A stretch of DNA of 64,000 nt. Source: Spirochaetota bacterium. Lineage in GTDB: Bacteria; Spirochaetota; UBA4802; UBA5550. This document shows, piece by piece, positions 41,715-50,438 of the stretch. The stretch is taken from the NCBI GenBank assembly GCA_016929135.1, contig JAFGJK010000030.1, positions 22,729 to 86,728 on the forward strand. Direction: 5' to 3'. The translations under genes were made by a program, and so were the position numbers. The notes below the pieces were generated by a model. It was not told where the DNA came from and did not search any database. It was given only the letters and a program-made list of their open reading frames with translations. Position 1 is the first letter of the stretch, and the number at the start of each line of letters is the position of its first letter.

Positions 41715-42845
41715 ATGAGGATAAAGGCGATGGCCTCTCTGTGCATAATGATCACGTCGGCCCTGCTGTATGCGGAAATCGCCGACTGGGACCTTCTGGA
41801 GGGGTCGAAGACGGGTGATATGGGTAAGGTCACGGCAGCGCTGGAAAAGGGCGCAAACATCAATGCAGTGGACCACAACGGAAACACCCCCCTCATGCTT
41901 GCATCTCAAAACGGACGGACCGAGATTGTCAGACTTTTAGCGGGCAAAGGCGCGGCGGTGAACGCCGCGAACTCTGCCGGGTTCACCGCCATCATACTCG
42001 GCGCCGCGGCGTGCCATCCGGATATTACGCGGTTACTCGTCGTCGGGGGTGCGGATGTCAACGCCAGGGTGAAGGGGGGCTTTACCGCCCTTATGTATAC
42101 GGCCTGCTCCAGCCACAGGCGATGCTCCGATGTCGCGAAAATCCTGCTGGATAACGGCGCCGATGCCGGCATCAGGACCGATAACGGCGAACTGGCGCTG
42201 CATTTGGCCGGCCAGGCGCTTTTTGGCACTATCCCGCCTGACGTCCCATTCAGGGACAAGGTGCTGTGGATGCTTGATGCCACCAAGGTCAAGATAGAAA
42301 AACACGACTGGAGAATAACCAACCTCCTGTTCTGGGCCGTGGACAGCGGGCATGACGAAATCCTCTTCAAGCTCCTGGACAAAGGCGCCGACGTGAACGC
42401 CAGGTTTACGAGCGGCCCCGAGTTTTATTCGGGATGGACGATGCTCCATCATACGGCCTATTCCGGAAGCCTTAAGAAGACGAGGATGCTGATACAGAGG
42501 GGCGCCAGGGTGAATGCCACCAACAACGAAAAAGAGACTCCCCTCCACTGGGCATCCGCCAGGGGGAACCTCGACGTGGCGCGCGCGCTGATCGTCGCCG
42601 GCGCCGACGTGAACGTGAAGTGCGCGAAGGGGGATACGCCGCTTATCATGGCCTCCTCCCAGGGTAAGACCGAGACGGTGAAGCTGTTAATACAGTCCGG
42701 GGCGCAGGTCAACGCGCGCGCCAGGGACGGCTATACCGCCCTCATGGGAGCGCTCCAGCACCGGCACGATGCCATTGCCGGTCTCCTGAGGTCCGCCGGA
42801 GCGCGGGATTACACGAGGATATACAGGAAGATAATTGAGAAATGA
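41715..42845 (+). CDS. Exported ankyrin-repeat protein
   Basis: The 376-residue protein has a signal peptide (MASLCIMITSALLYA) and about nine ankyrin repeats, seen as repeated GADVNAR- and GNTPLMLAS-type motifs, with a less regular stretch around 165-215 (DKVLWMLDATKVKIEKHDW). Ankyrin repeats bind other proteins; in the periplasm the partner is unknown. AGGAGG lies 6 bases before the ATG. It converges with the beta-repeat gene; a short stem (GGTGAT with ATCACC, 42872-42886) between them may act as a weak terminator. Confidence 0.85.
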   Translation: MRIKAMASLCIMITSALLYAEIADWDLLEGSKTGDMGKVTAALEKGANINAVDHNGNTPLMLASQNGRTEIVRLLAGKGAAVNAANSAGFTAIILGAAACHPDITRLLVVGGADVNARVKGGFTALMYTACSSHRRCSDVAKILLDNGADAGIRTDNGELALHLAGQALFGTIPPDVPFRDKVLWMLDATKVKIEKHDWRITNLLFWAVDSGHDEILFKLLDKGADVNARFTSGPEFYSGWTMLHHTAYSGSLKKTRMLIQRGARVNATNNEKETPLHWASARGNLDVARALIVAGADVNVKCAKGDTPLIMASSQGKTETVKLLIQSGAQVNARARDGYTALMGALQHRHDAIAGLLRSAGARDYTRIYRKIIEK

Positions 42846-42898
42846 GAAGACGCCCTACCCACCTCAGCGCGGGTGATGCGATCACCGGGCCATATCGG

Positions 42899-44287
42899 TC
42901 ACTTTCTCAGAACGACCTTCTGTATCATGACGCTGTTCCCCCGTATGCTGGCGATGGCCAGGTTCCCGTCAGGGGTGAAGGAGAAGTCAACGAGCGACGT
43001 GTAAGGCCCGAATGACCTCGAGGAGGTTTTCACGTACCGCTTTACATCCCCTTCCCCTCCTCCCAAGATATAGGCGAATTCACTCACCGTACTGTTAAAT
43101 TGCTTCTTGAGTATTGATTCAGCGTTCCCCTGGAGCCGGTAGACTTTCCCGTTCATGCGCACATGGATGCTCCTGCCTTCGCGGTACGCGTATCCGTAGC
43201 CCTTCCCGTCCCCGGACAGGGCAATGCCGTCACGCCAGTGCTTGCAACCCCAATTCGAATAGACCTCCTCGTGGCCGCCAAGGTCCGTTCCGTTAAGGCT
43301 GACATGCTCCTCCCTGTACCCTTTCTTGAAAATATAGGCGAAGGCGGCCCCGTTTTTGCTGAAGGTGGGGGCCTGTATGTAATCGCAGTCGCCATGAACG
43401 GTGCCGTTGACGTTGACGTAGTACCTGTTCTTTTTGGTGAACACGAAGGCGAAGGCCGATCCGTCGCCGCTCACCGCGTGACTGTGCACCATGTCGTGCC
43501 CCTCATACTCGGTGCCGTTGACGCAGACGTAATACCGCCCTCCCTTTTTATAGTAAAAAGAGAAGGTATCCCCGCCGTCGCTCATCGCGGGCATCAGGGC
43601 CCACTGGTAGGGGCCGTAGACGGTGCCGCTCACGTTCACGTAGCTTTTCCCGCCAACGCTGTAGCTGAATCCGAATTTCGACCCCCCGCTGCGCAGGGCC
43701 GGGGAATTCATTGACTGACCGATATCATAGGGGCCGTAATTATTCCCGTTCACGCAATAGTATTCCTTGCCGCCCTTTCTGAAATAGTACCCGTATCCCC
43801 GGCCGTCGTCGGTGACGGACGGCACCATGGTCTCCTCTCCAAGCTCCCTCCCGTTCAAATATAATAACGGCCTGCTGTCGGCGGTGTGAGCATTAAACCA
43901 ATACCCCTCGCCGTTGCGGAAAAAACGGGGGGGCCTGGCCCAGCTGAACGGGCCATGGACCTTTTTGTTCACCGCAATGAAATCCTTCCCGTCTTTCTTA
44001 AACAGGTAGCCGAATTGCGTTTCGTCGGGGCTGTAATACTCGGGGATATAATTCATGAAGTCCATCCAGTCGACGCCGTCATAGGGCCCCGCCACCGAAC
44101 CGTTGATGCTGACATACTCCTTGTTGTGCTTCGAATACCAGAACACGCAGGATTTCCCGCTGGCGGTCACCGTGAGGGCCCTCGGCAGCACCCCCCGTTC
44201 AACGGCGAAGGACGTCGTTTGCGATAGCGACAGACCGGCGAACTGGAAAAAAAACGCGGCGATAAAAAACGGAACAGCTCCCTTCAT
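42899..44287 (-). CDS. Exported protein with repeated beta motifs
   Basis: The 462-residue protein has a signal peptide (VPFFIAAFFFQFAGLSLS) and some ten imperfect copies of a motif of about 35 residues ending in YVSINGSVAGPY, YYCVNGNNYGPY, YVNVSGTVYGPY or YVCVNGTEYEGH. Such aromatic and glycine-rich repeats, with a DGRGYGY/DGKGYGY stretch in several copies, suggest a beta-propeller or solenoid, similar in style to WG-repeat proteins. Its function is unknown. The start at 44287 has GGAGG 7 bases upstream; the frame extends to 44359 but that part does not precede a signal peptide properly. Confidence 0.72.
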   Translation of the reverse strand: MKGAVPFFIAAFFFQFAGLSLSQTTSFAVERGVLPRALTVTASGKSCVFWYSKHNKEYVSINGSVAGPYDGVDWMDFMNYIPEYYSPDETQFGYLFKKDGKDFIAVNKKVHGPFSWARPPRFFRNGEGYWFNAHTADSRPLLYLNGRELGEETMVPSVTDDGRGYGYYFRKGGKEYYCVNGNNYGPYDIGQSMNSPALRSGGSKFGFSYSVGGKSYVNVSGTVYGPYQWALMPAMSDGGDTFSFYYKKGGRYYVCVNGTEYEGHDMVHSHAVSGDGSAFAFVFTKKNRYYVNVNGTVHGDCDYIQAPTFSKNGAAFAYIFKKGYREEHVSLNGTDLGGHEEVYSNWGCKHWRDGIALSGDGKGYGYAYREGRSIHVRMNGKVYRLQGNAESILKKQFNSTVSEFAYILGGGEGDVKRYVKTSSRSFGPYTSLVDFSFTPDGNLAIASIRGNSVMIQKVVLRK

Positions 44288-44415
44288 TGCGCGCCTCCGG
44301 GTGAAGGAATATATAGAGGATACCAGAATCATACATGATGTCAAATAAAAACAGCGCATTTGGCGCCATCATGCCATAGGGGATGAATGAGTGCAACCGC
44401 CGTTGTGCCCCTCCG

Positions 44416-45411
44416 TTACGGTGCGGATTCAAAGACCCTGCCATTGCCTTGAAGCGACTCCAGGCGCGATATGACACGCCGTATAACGACATCGTCGCCC
44501 TCCAGTTTCTGCAGCTCCCTCAGTAGCCCCGCCTCCTCCCCCGGCAGCAGGAAGGGATTGAAAAAGAAATCCAGGCTGAAACGGGGTTCGATGTCCCTGA
44601 ACTCCAGGACCAGCGCATCGCCGTCGATCCTTCCGGTTCCGCCATTGGGCCTGAGGATTTTCTTCCAGAGGTACTCCTCCCGCATCTTCGCAAGCTCCAC
44701 GAGATTGTCCGCGATGTTCACCTTGAATTGTTCGTCTGTATAATAGGGCCCCAGGTCACGGATCGCGGCGCCCCCCTTCTTTTCATGATAGACCCTGAAC
44801 ACGGCCCTTGATATCCTGCCGCTCCATTGCGATCCCGACTGCAACATGTACTTGGCCCGGCGCCACCTGAATTTTTTCAGGAACTCGTCGGCGCGCGCCC
44901 ACCGCGGATGCCTGCGTTTTACCGTTTCCCGGATCGACATAATCTCGCCAGGCTCGCTCCGGCCCCAGAAGTCCACGGAGGATCGATACGTGACCTGTAT
45001 TTCCGTTTTAGAGGCTGCATCGAAACCGGTTTCCCAGTTCCCCCACATCAACTCCGCGCCACTTGAATCATTCGACAAGGCGCCGACACGTACCTTCGCG
45101 GCCTTTCCGCTGACCGTCACCCTGAGCGTTTTTACGTCGGCAGGGGCTATGGGGAAGCCCATGGTGACTACGGCTCGAGTATTTCCTGGATTCCTCATCA
45201 CGAAGCGGGCATTCACGGTAAAATGAGGGGAATCGCCCAGGCGCATCTCCACCTCCTGCGATTCCAGGACAATTCCATTGTGTACCCCTTCCCTGGCATT
45301 TATGTTAAATCCGCCTCGCTCCCACAGAGGCGAAACATCGGCATAGAGCGCCGCCGCACAGATCAGTGAAAGAAGCGACATGGCGGTTGACGACACCTTC
45401 ACGTTCGGCAT
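44416..45411 (-). CDS. Exported protein, possibly DUF4424-like
   Basis: The 331-residue protein has a signal peptide (MSLLSLICAAALYAD). The N-terminal half (GIVLESQEVEMRLGDS, FTVNARFVMRNPGNTRAVVTMGFPIA) resembles proteins in which an immunoglobulin-like beta domain is followed by a helical part, of the DUF4424 type. The C-terminal half is charged and helical. I do not recognise a function. The start at 45411 is chosen for the signal peptide and AAGG upstream; the frame opens further upstream at 45480. It precedes the beta-repeat gene by 128 bases on the same strand. Confidence 0.65.
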   Translation of the reverse strand: MPNVKVSSTAMSLLSLICAAALYADVSPLWERGGFNINAREGVHNGIVLESQEVEMRLGDSPHFTVNARFVMRNPGNTRAVVTMGFPIAPADVKTLRVTVSGKAAKVRVGALSNDSSGAELMWGNWETGFDAASKTEIQVTYRSSVDFWGRSEPGEIMSIRETVKRRHPRWARADEFLKKFRWRRAKYMLQSGSQWSGRISRAVFRVYHEKKGGAAIRDLGPYYTDEQFKVNIADNLVELAKMREEYLWKKILRPNGGTGRIDGDALVLEFRDIEPRFSLDFFFNPFLLPGEEAGLLRELQKLEGDDVVIRRVISRLESLQGNGRVFESAP

Positions 45412-45587
45412 ACTCGCACCTTTGTCCTGCATGTATTGAAATGCCCGATGCACGTGATGAAAAACTACATGGCATCCCAATGAAAATCAAGCACTTATCT
45501 GCACATTGAAGCGTGAACATCGCGACGATCCGTCACGGACCCGTCCGCGTGCAACAGAATGAACAGGTCTTTCATGCATGTACTGTA

Positions 45588-46745
45588 TCATGTTGAATCG
45601 TCGGCGTTCCCCCGCAGCAGTTCCTCGTAGCGCCGGCAGGTCCCGTCCTCCAATATCTCCCGTATCACCTGCCACTCGTCGTGCCCGGCACCCTTGATTC
45701 CTTTCCCCTCCGGCAGCGCAGACACCGGCTCCTCCAATCCGCTCACCTGGTAGGAGATATACCCGTAGCGCGAGCGCCGCCCCGCCGATTGAAGAAGATA
45801 CCCCAGCTGGTCCAGCACTACCGCCACCAGGTCGTTCTCCCCCAGGATGTGGCTGAAGAAACAGGCAGGTATCCTCCTGGCGATGCCGAGATCCGCGGCG
45901 CAGGCGTTGAAGCGCTCCTGCGCCGCCATGGCATATCGCATCGAGGGGCTCCCCCAGGGATCGCCGCGATAGATCGAATCGTATTCCTTCAGGGCATCAG
46001 GAAAGTGCGACGAAAGGATTCTGAAAAAATGCTCGCGCTGCCGCCCCTCCTTCAGGCTCATGGAGCCGAAGAGGAGATAGTCTGCGCCGGCCTCCCGGAT
46101 GCGCCGCAGAGTATCCCGCAGCACCGGAACCGTGTCGGTGACGAAGGGTATCGTCGGCAGGAGAAAGACCCCGCCGGGGATCCCCCGCTCCCGGAAACAC
46201 GCCAGCGCCCACAGGCGCTCCGAGGGGGGGGAGGCCCCTGGCTCAATCATTCGCGATATGCCGTCGTCGGCCGAGGAGAGGCTGAAGCTCACCAGGGCGC
46301 CGGAACGGCGGTGTATCTCCGCCACCAGGTCGATGTCGCGCGTCACCAGCGACGACTTCGTGAGCAGGTGTACCGGGTATCCGAATTCCAGCGCCAGTTC
46401 CAGGGTCCTCCGGGTGAGGTTGTACTCCGCCTCCGCCGGCTGGTAGCTGTCACCTACGCCGCCACCGATCATGAGGTAGGCCCTCCTGGGGGGCTTCCGC
46501 TTCCTTGCCGGGTCGAGCTCCCGGCGGAGCAGGTCGACGGCGTTCACCTTGACCTCCACGACGGAACCGAAATCCCCCTCCACCCGGTACTTCTCGGCGC
46601 GGCCGTCGCAATAGGCGCAGTCGTGGCTGCATCCCCGGTAGAGGTTCATCCCCTGTATCGAGATGAACCATGAGTCCACCCGTTTTCGCGTGCGCAGGAC
46701 AGATTTTACCTGCGCCTCCCTGATGGTGTAATCGCCTCCACCCAT
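45588..46745 (-). CDS. Spore-photolyase-like radical SAM protein
   Basis: The 385-residue protein has the cluster motif CSHDCAYC (Cys39, Cys43, Cys46) and the style of the SPL/Rv2578c family (SWFISIQGMNLYRGCSHDC, VHLLTKSSLVTRDIDL, VSFSLSSADD). Spore photoproduct lyase repairs UV damage; most homologues outside spore formers have no known substrate. The organism is not obviously a spore former, so DNA repair is not assumed. Start at 46745 is one choice; AGGGGA lies 13 bases upstream. The AraC regulator gene is divergent, 110 bases away. Confidence 0.82.
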   Translation of the reverse strand: MGGGDYTIREAQVKSVLRTRKRVDSWFISIQGMNLYRGCSHDCAYCDGRAEKYRVEGDFGSVVEVKVNAVDLLRRELDPARKRKPPRRAYLMIGGGVGDSYQPAEAEYNLTRRTLELALEFGYPVHLLTKSSLVTRDIDLVAEIHRRSGALVSFSLSSADDGISRMIEPGASPPSERLWALACFRERGIPGGVFLLPTIPFVTDTVPVLRDTLRRIREAGADYLLFGSMSLKEGRQREHFFRILSSHFPDALKEYDSIYRGDPWGSPSMRYAMAAQERFNACAADLGIARRIPACFFSHILGENDLVAVVLDQLGYLLQSAGRRSRYGYISYQVSGLEEPVSALPEGKGIKGAGHDEWQVIREILEDGTCRRYEELLRGNADDST

Positions 46746-46856
46746 GGACCGAGCATTCCCCTGGACGGACAGGAGGGCAAGCCAAATTCACGCGGACGCC
46801 CCGCGATCCGGAAAAACGGGTTGCAATAATCGCCCGACATCGTTCCATGATTCCTC

Positions 46857-47918
46857 ATGGACGGGACGATTCCGCATGCAGTGGCGGTCATCGCCGCCTG
46901 GGGGGTGGTCCAAAATGCAATCCTCGCCATCTCGATCGTATCGCGGCTGAGGAGACGGCAGGACCTCAAAAAAGCACTATCGTTTCTGTTCTGCCTGGTG
47001 GCCCTTGTCTTTTTCCTCCTCCCCCCGCTCATGGAATACCTGGGCCCCCCCTTCGGTACGGCGCCGTGCGTCCCCTGGATCGCCTCGATCGGCCCGCTCT
47101 ACCTCATCTCCATCACGTCCGTCATCACCGGGGTGAACAGGCTGCGCCCCCTGGAGCTGCTGCATTTTATTCCGGCAGCCCTAGCGGCCTTGGCGCTGGG
47201 GGTGACAGCCCTGCCGGGATCAACCGGCGCCGCGGCGTGCCCCGTCGGCACGGTCCCGGCGCTGGCGCTCGCCGCGCTCCACGGGACGGTTTATTTCATC
47301 GCCGCAGCGGTCTTCCTGGCGCGGCAGCTGCCGGGCAGGATCGCCGGCGACGACATCGACCGGAAGATACGGATCCGCCTGGTCCTCAACATCCTCTTTG
47401 CCTCCAGCTTCGCCGCAGCCGGCGTCGGCATCGTCACCGCCCCGCCCGTCTATTGCGCGGCCATCGCCTCCGTCGTGCTCCTGATCCTGGCAAACCACAT
47501 CGTCTCGCTCCGGCTCCCCCTGAAGATCGACTACTACGGTGAGCGCAGGAACCGCGTCTACTTCGCGAATCTTCTCCCGCGTGTCGATCCCGAGTCGCTC
47601 AAAGAGTCGGTAAGCGCCGTCCTCCGCTCCGAAGAATCCCGCAGGGATGGGGTGAGCCTCCCGAGGCTGGCCGAAAACCTCGGCGTCAGGCCCTACCAGC
47701 TCTCCCATTTCATCAACAACTACCTGGAGATGAGCTTCGCCGACCTGGTGAACAGCCACCGGGTGGAGGCGGCGAAGCAATGGATATGCGCCAACCCCCA
47801 GGAATCGCTCCTTTTCGTCGCCTATGAATCGGGGTTCAACTCCAAGGCGAGCTTCAACCGGGCCTTCAAGAAATTCACCGGCATGACCCCCTCCGATTTC
47901 CGGAGCAGCTGCAGGTAG
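46857..47918 (+). CDS. AraC-family regulator with membrane N-terminus
   Basis: The 353-residue protein has about six hydrophobic helices in its first 225 residues (such as ALSFLFCLVALVFFLLPPLM, YLISITSVITGVNRL, ASSFAAAGVGIVTA), and an AraC DNA-binding domain at the C-terminus (SLPRLAENLGVRPYQLSHFINNYL, then FVAYESGFNSKASFNRAFKKFTGMTPSDFR). This type, in which an intramembrane sensor is attached to two helix-turn-helix motifs, is frequent in spirochaetes. Signal and targets are unknown. No good ribosome binding site precedes the ATG. The gene pair downstream starts 120 bases after its end and is a possible target. Confidence 0.87.
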   Translation: MDGTIPHAVAVIAAWGVVQNAILAISIVSRLRRRQDLKKALSFLFCLVALVFFLLPPLMEYLGPPFGTAPCVPWIASIGPLYLISITSVITGVNRLRPLELLHFIPAALAALALGVTALPGSTGAAACPVGTVPALALAALHGTVYFIAAAVFLARQLPGRIAGDDIDRKIRIRLVLNILFASSFAAAGVGIVTAPPVYCAAIASVVLLILANHIVSLRLPLKIDYYGERRNRVYFANLLPRVDPESLKESVSAVLRSEESRRDGVSLPRLAENLGVRPYQLSHFINNYLEMSFADLVNSHRVEAAKQWICANPQESLLFVAYESGFNSKASFNRAFKKFTGMTPSDFRSSCR

Positions 47919-47947
47919 GGCGTTTTCCCACGGCCCCGCCATTTTTT

Positions 47948-47971
47948 CGCCTCACCCTATAGGATGAGGCG
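47948..47971. promoter_or_regulatory. Inverted repeat between the AraC gene and the decarboxylase-like gene
   Basis: CGCCTCA (47948-47954) and TGAGGCG (47965-47971) pair, and CC/GG pairing extends inward with a C-A mismatch around a central TATA. It is 70 bases upstream of the next start codon. The T-run lies before the hairpin, not after it, so it is less likely a terminator and more likely an operator. Confidence 0.4.
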
Positions 47972-48041
47972 ATCCGGTTTCGCAATCATCGTATCCTGTG
48001 TCCATGGAGGCGCACCAATGACGCCCGCAGGAGGTACCGGA

Positions 48042-48686
48042 ATGGACACACAGAGAATTCAGCCGCTGCCGCTCCCCCTCTCCGCCGAGATGCAGGAAAC
48101 GATGGACAGGATATTCCCGAAGGGGCTGCCGTCGCCCGTTCTCTACCGGACGGTGGCGAGGAACGAGGGGCTCTTCAGGGACATGGTGGAACGGCGCTTC
48201 ATCGGCCCCACAGGGCTCTTCGACCGGAAGACGCTCCCCCGCAGGCTGCGGGAGCTGATCATACTCCGCACCTGCGTGGCGGCCGGGAACGACTACGAAT
48301 TCCGCCTTCACGTCGAGACCATATCACTGGCCATGGGGCTGACGGCGGCGCAGATCGCCGATATCTCCCGCCGGAGGCCGAACGAGGCGCTCTGGAACCC
48401 CGGCGAGCCTGAGGTGATGCGGCTGATCGACGGCCTGGTGGCGTCCCTTGAGGTGAGCGACACGCTCTTCGCGGATCTGCGCGGGCATTTCGACGAACCA
48501 ACGCTTATCGAGATCACCAACCTTATTGGCCTCTACACCGGCGTGGCGATGATCGTGGCCATGGCCCGGCCGGCCTTCGACAACTACGGCGCCCTGTTGG
48601 GAAGGGGGAAGGCGGAGGCCCCCGGCAGTGGACGGGGGAATGAACCGCAAAAAGGTGACATCACCAACGAAGGGAGCACATCATGA
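48042..48686 (+). CDS. Carboxymuconolactone decarboxylase/AhpD-like protein
   Basis: The 214-residue all-helical protein contains the family core LPRRLRELIILRTCVAAGNDYEFRLHVE, GLTAAQIADI. The CXXC pair of AhpD peroxidases is absent, so a peroxide role is unlikely; many such relatives act on small organic acids or are uncharacterised. The Met at 48042 has AGGAGG 7 bases upstream, better than the earlier in-frame start (47964). Its stop overlaps the start of the MaoC-like gene (ATGA), so the two are translated together. Confidence 0.82.
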   Translation: MDTQRIQPLPLPLSAEMQETMDRIFPKGLPSPVLYRTVARNEGLFRDMVERRFIGPTGLFDRKTLPRRLRELIILRTCVAAGNDYEFRLHVETISLAMGLTAAQIADISRRRPNEALWNPGEPEVMRLIDGLVASLEVSDTLFADLRGHFDEPTLIEITNLIGLYTGVAMIVAMARPAFDNYGALLGRGKAEAPGSGRGNEPQKGDITNEGSTS

Positions 48687-49546
48687 ACAGGCCGGTGAAA
48701 CACACAGGGGATATGCCGAGACTGCGATCACTCCTCATGCCGGCCATCGCGACGATACGGCGCGGCATCCCCCTCTCGGGGAGCCGGTACCATGACGAGC
48801 GCCGCTTCGACGGGATCCACCTCGATCGCGCACAGCTAAACAGGTACGCCGCCTTCTTCGGATTCCAGGATGCCCTCCCCCTGAGCTACCTGTATCTCTT
48901 TGCACAGCGGGCCCAGCTGTGCCTGATGCTGGAGAGGGAATTCCCGCTTCCAGTCCCCGGCCTTGTGCAGGTGGAGAACCTTCTCGAGCAGTCCGGCCCC
49001 ATGTCGATACAGGAAGCCTTCGATATAGAGGCCTCGGTGGAGATGGAACCATCAACCGGAGGCCCGGTTACCGCCCGCTTCTCGGTGGTGTTCCTCCAGG
49101 GCGTGGGGAGGATCGCTTCCTGCAGCAGCACCTATATCGCCAGACGTAGCGGCGGCGCCGGCAGGAGTGGGACACAAGGGGCGCAGGCATCCGCCCCCCC
49201 CTTCATGGAAGAAGGCTCTGAGCGATGGGTCCTCCCCGGGAATGCCGGCTGGCGGTACGCCGGGGTCTCGGGAGACTACAATCCCATCCACCTGTCCAGG
49301 ATCTTCGCAAAGATGGCAGGCTTCCGGCGCCCCATCGTGCAGGGCTGGTATTCCGCCAGCAGGGCGGCGGCACTGCTGGCGAGGGACCTGCCAGGGGGGA
49401 TCCGGAGGATATACACCCGCTTCAAGAAACCGGTCTACCTTCCCGCCACCGTGGAGCTCCGGTACGGGCACTCAGCCGGGGGGGTGGCGTTCATCATCAG
49501 CTCAGGAGAGGGCGTCCTTCTCGTCCAGGGAGCGGTATCCTCGTAG
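48683..49546 (+). CDS. MaoC/hot-dog-fold dehydratase-like protein
   Basis: The 287-residue protein ends in a MaoC-like hot-dog domain: YAGVSGDYNPIHLSRIFAKMAGFRRPIVQGWY has the conserved Asp and His of enoyl-CoA hydratases. The N-terminal 150 residues are less similar and may form a degenerate first hot-dog domain (AQLNRYAAFFGF, LVQVENLLEQ). It could hydrate or dehydrate an acyl-CoA or ACP thioester. GGGAG lies before the ATG, which overlaps the decarboxylase-like stop by 4 bases. A short terminator follows at 49576-49592. Confidence 0.8.
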   Translation: MNRPVKHTGDMPRLRSLLMPAIATIRRGIPLSGSRYHDERRFDGIHLDRAQLNRYAAFFGFQDALPLSYLYLFAQRAQLCLMLEREFPLPVPGLVQVENLLEQSGPMSIQEAFDIEASVEMEPSTGGPVTARFSVVFLQGVGRIASCSSTYIARRSGGAGRSGTQGAQASAPPFMEEGSERWVLPGNAGWRYAGVSGDYNPIHLSRIFAKMAGFRRPIVQGWYSASRAAALLARDLPGGIRRIYTRFKKPVYLPATVELRYGHSAGGVAFIISSGEGVLLVQGAVSS

Positions 49547-49575
49547 GCGATGGCGCCGTAGAGCGGCAGGTCTCC

Positions 49576-49592
49576 GGGGAGTCTCCCCTTTT
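49576..49592 (+). terminator. Probable terminator after the MaoC-like gene
   Basis: GGGGA (49576-49580) pairs with TCCCC (49584-49588) around GTC and is followed by TTTT. The stem and U-tract are short. Confidence 0.42.
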
Positions 49593-49595
49593 GCG

Positions 49596-50126
49596 TCATG
49601 CCCCGGATCTCCTTGTCCGTACTGCCTCGGCCCATTGTGTGAGCTGCCCGAATTGATCATCCGTAAAATACCGCCGTGGAAACATAATGAACCGCAACTT
49701 GTTTGGCATCAGAAGGATGAGGTCCGGGGTGATGATCGCGTCGAGGTAATAGCTCCATTCAGCGTCCGAGGCAATGGACGCCCCTTTCGTGACGATCCCC
49801 CTTTGGGAGAACTGAAATGAATAGGGGGATTGAAAATCCGGCATCTTCTTGAACATCCGCCTTCCCAGGGTATGCATTCGCCACAGATAGATACCGACAA
49901 CGACTATCGCGTAGATGAAGAAAACCCATCCCAGGTAACGGTACAGCCCCATGTCATCGGGATCTCCCGACGATATCAGAAGAAGAAGGATGCTCAGGAC
50001 CAACGTCACCGCCCCGAGGATCAGCAGCAGTCTGCTGCGGATCGGGTAATAGTGACGGAAATAGAGCTTGTAACTCTCATGGAGGTCTTCCGGGGAGTAT
50101 TGAATGGTCAGGCTTATCGAATCCAT
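49596..50126 (-). CDS. YcxB-like two-helix membrane protein
   Basis: The 176-residue protein has two membrane helices (about 32-52 and 64-85) followed by a soluble domain typical of YcxB-type proteins (PYSFQFSQRGIVTKG, WSYYLDAIITPDLILL, RFIMFPRRYFTDDQFGQL). Function is unknown. TAAGGAG lies just before the ATG, and the promoter at 50148-50176 gives a very short leader (about 15 bases). Confidence 0.8.
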   Translation of the reverse strand: MDSISLTIQYSPEDLHESYKLYFRHYYPIRSRLLLILGAVTLVLSILLLLISSGDPDDMGLYRYLGWVFFIYAIVVVGIYLWRMHTLGRRMFKKMPDFQSPYSFQFSQRGIVTKGASIASDAEWSYYLDAIITPDLILLMPNKLRFIMFPRRYFTDDQFGQLTQWAEAVRTRRSGA

Positions 50127-50147
50127 GGCAACTCCTTAAATATCAGC

Positions 50148-50176
50148 ATTATATAATAAGAAAGAGTGAATGTCAG
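50148..50176 (-). promoter_or_regulatory. Promoter for the YcxB-like gene
   Basis: On the minus strand CTGACA (50176-50171), 17-base spacer and a perfect TATAAT (50153-50148). Start near 50141 puts AAGGAG at the very beginning of the message. Confidence 0.65.
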
Positions 50177-50438
50177 TACTGATCCCTCGGTCATGAATAC
50201 AGCGTGAACCCGAATGATGATCCCATCGCCCCCTTCTTCATGCTATTTGCATCCTCACGCTTGTAACCCAATCGGAAAATCGTCCTCGCTTCGCAAGGGC
50301 GGACGGTCCAGACCGCCCGTCCGGGTCCCGTGCGCGGGACGCGGTAAGCCCTGTATCTGCGGTTTCACGGCAGCCGTGATCCGCGCGACACCGTTTACTC
50401 CCCATGATTCAATCATCATCAGGCGGCAGACGGGAGAA
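50177..50438. other. GC-rich palindromic intergenic stretch
   Basis: Between the YcxB promoter and the end of the hybrid kinase gene lie several short inverted repeats: GGGCGG with CCGCCC around 50300-50325, GTCCCG with CGGGAC just after it, and TCACGGC with CCGTGA near 50365-50385. No frame looks coding. These may be terminators for the kinase or a structured RNA; I cannot decide. Confidence 0.35.
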
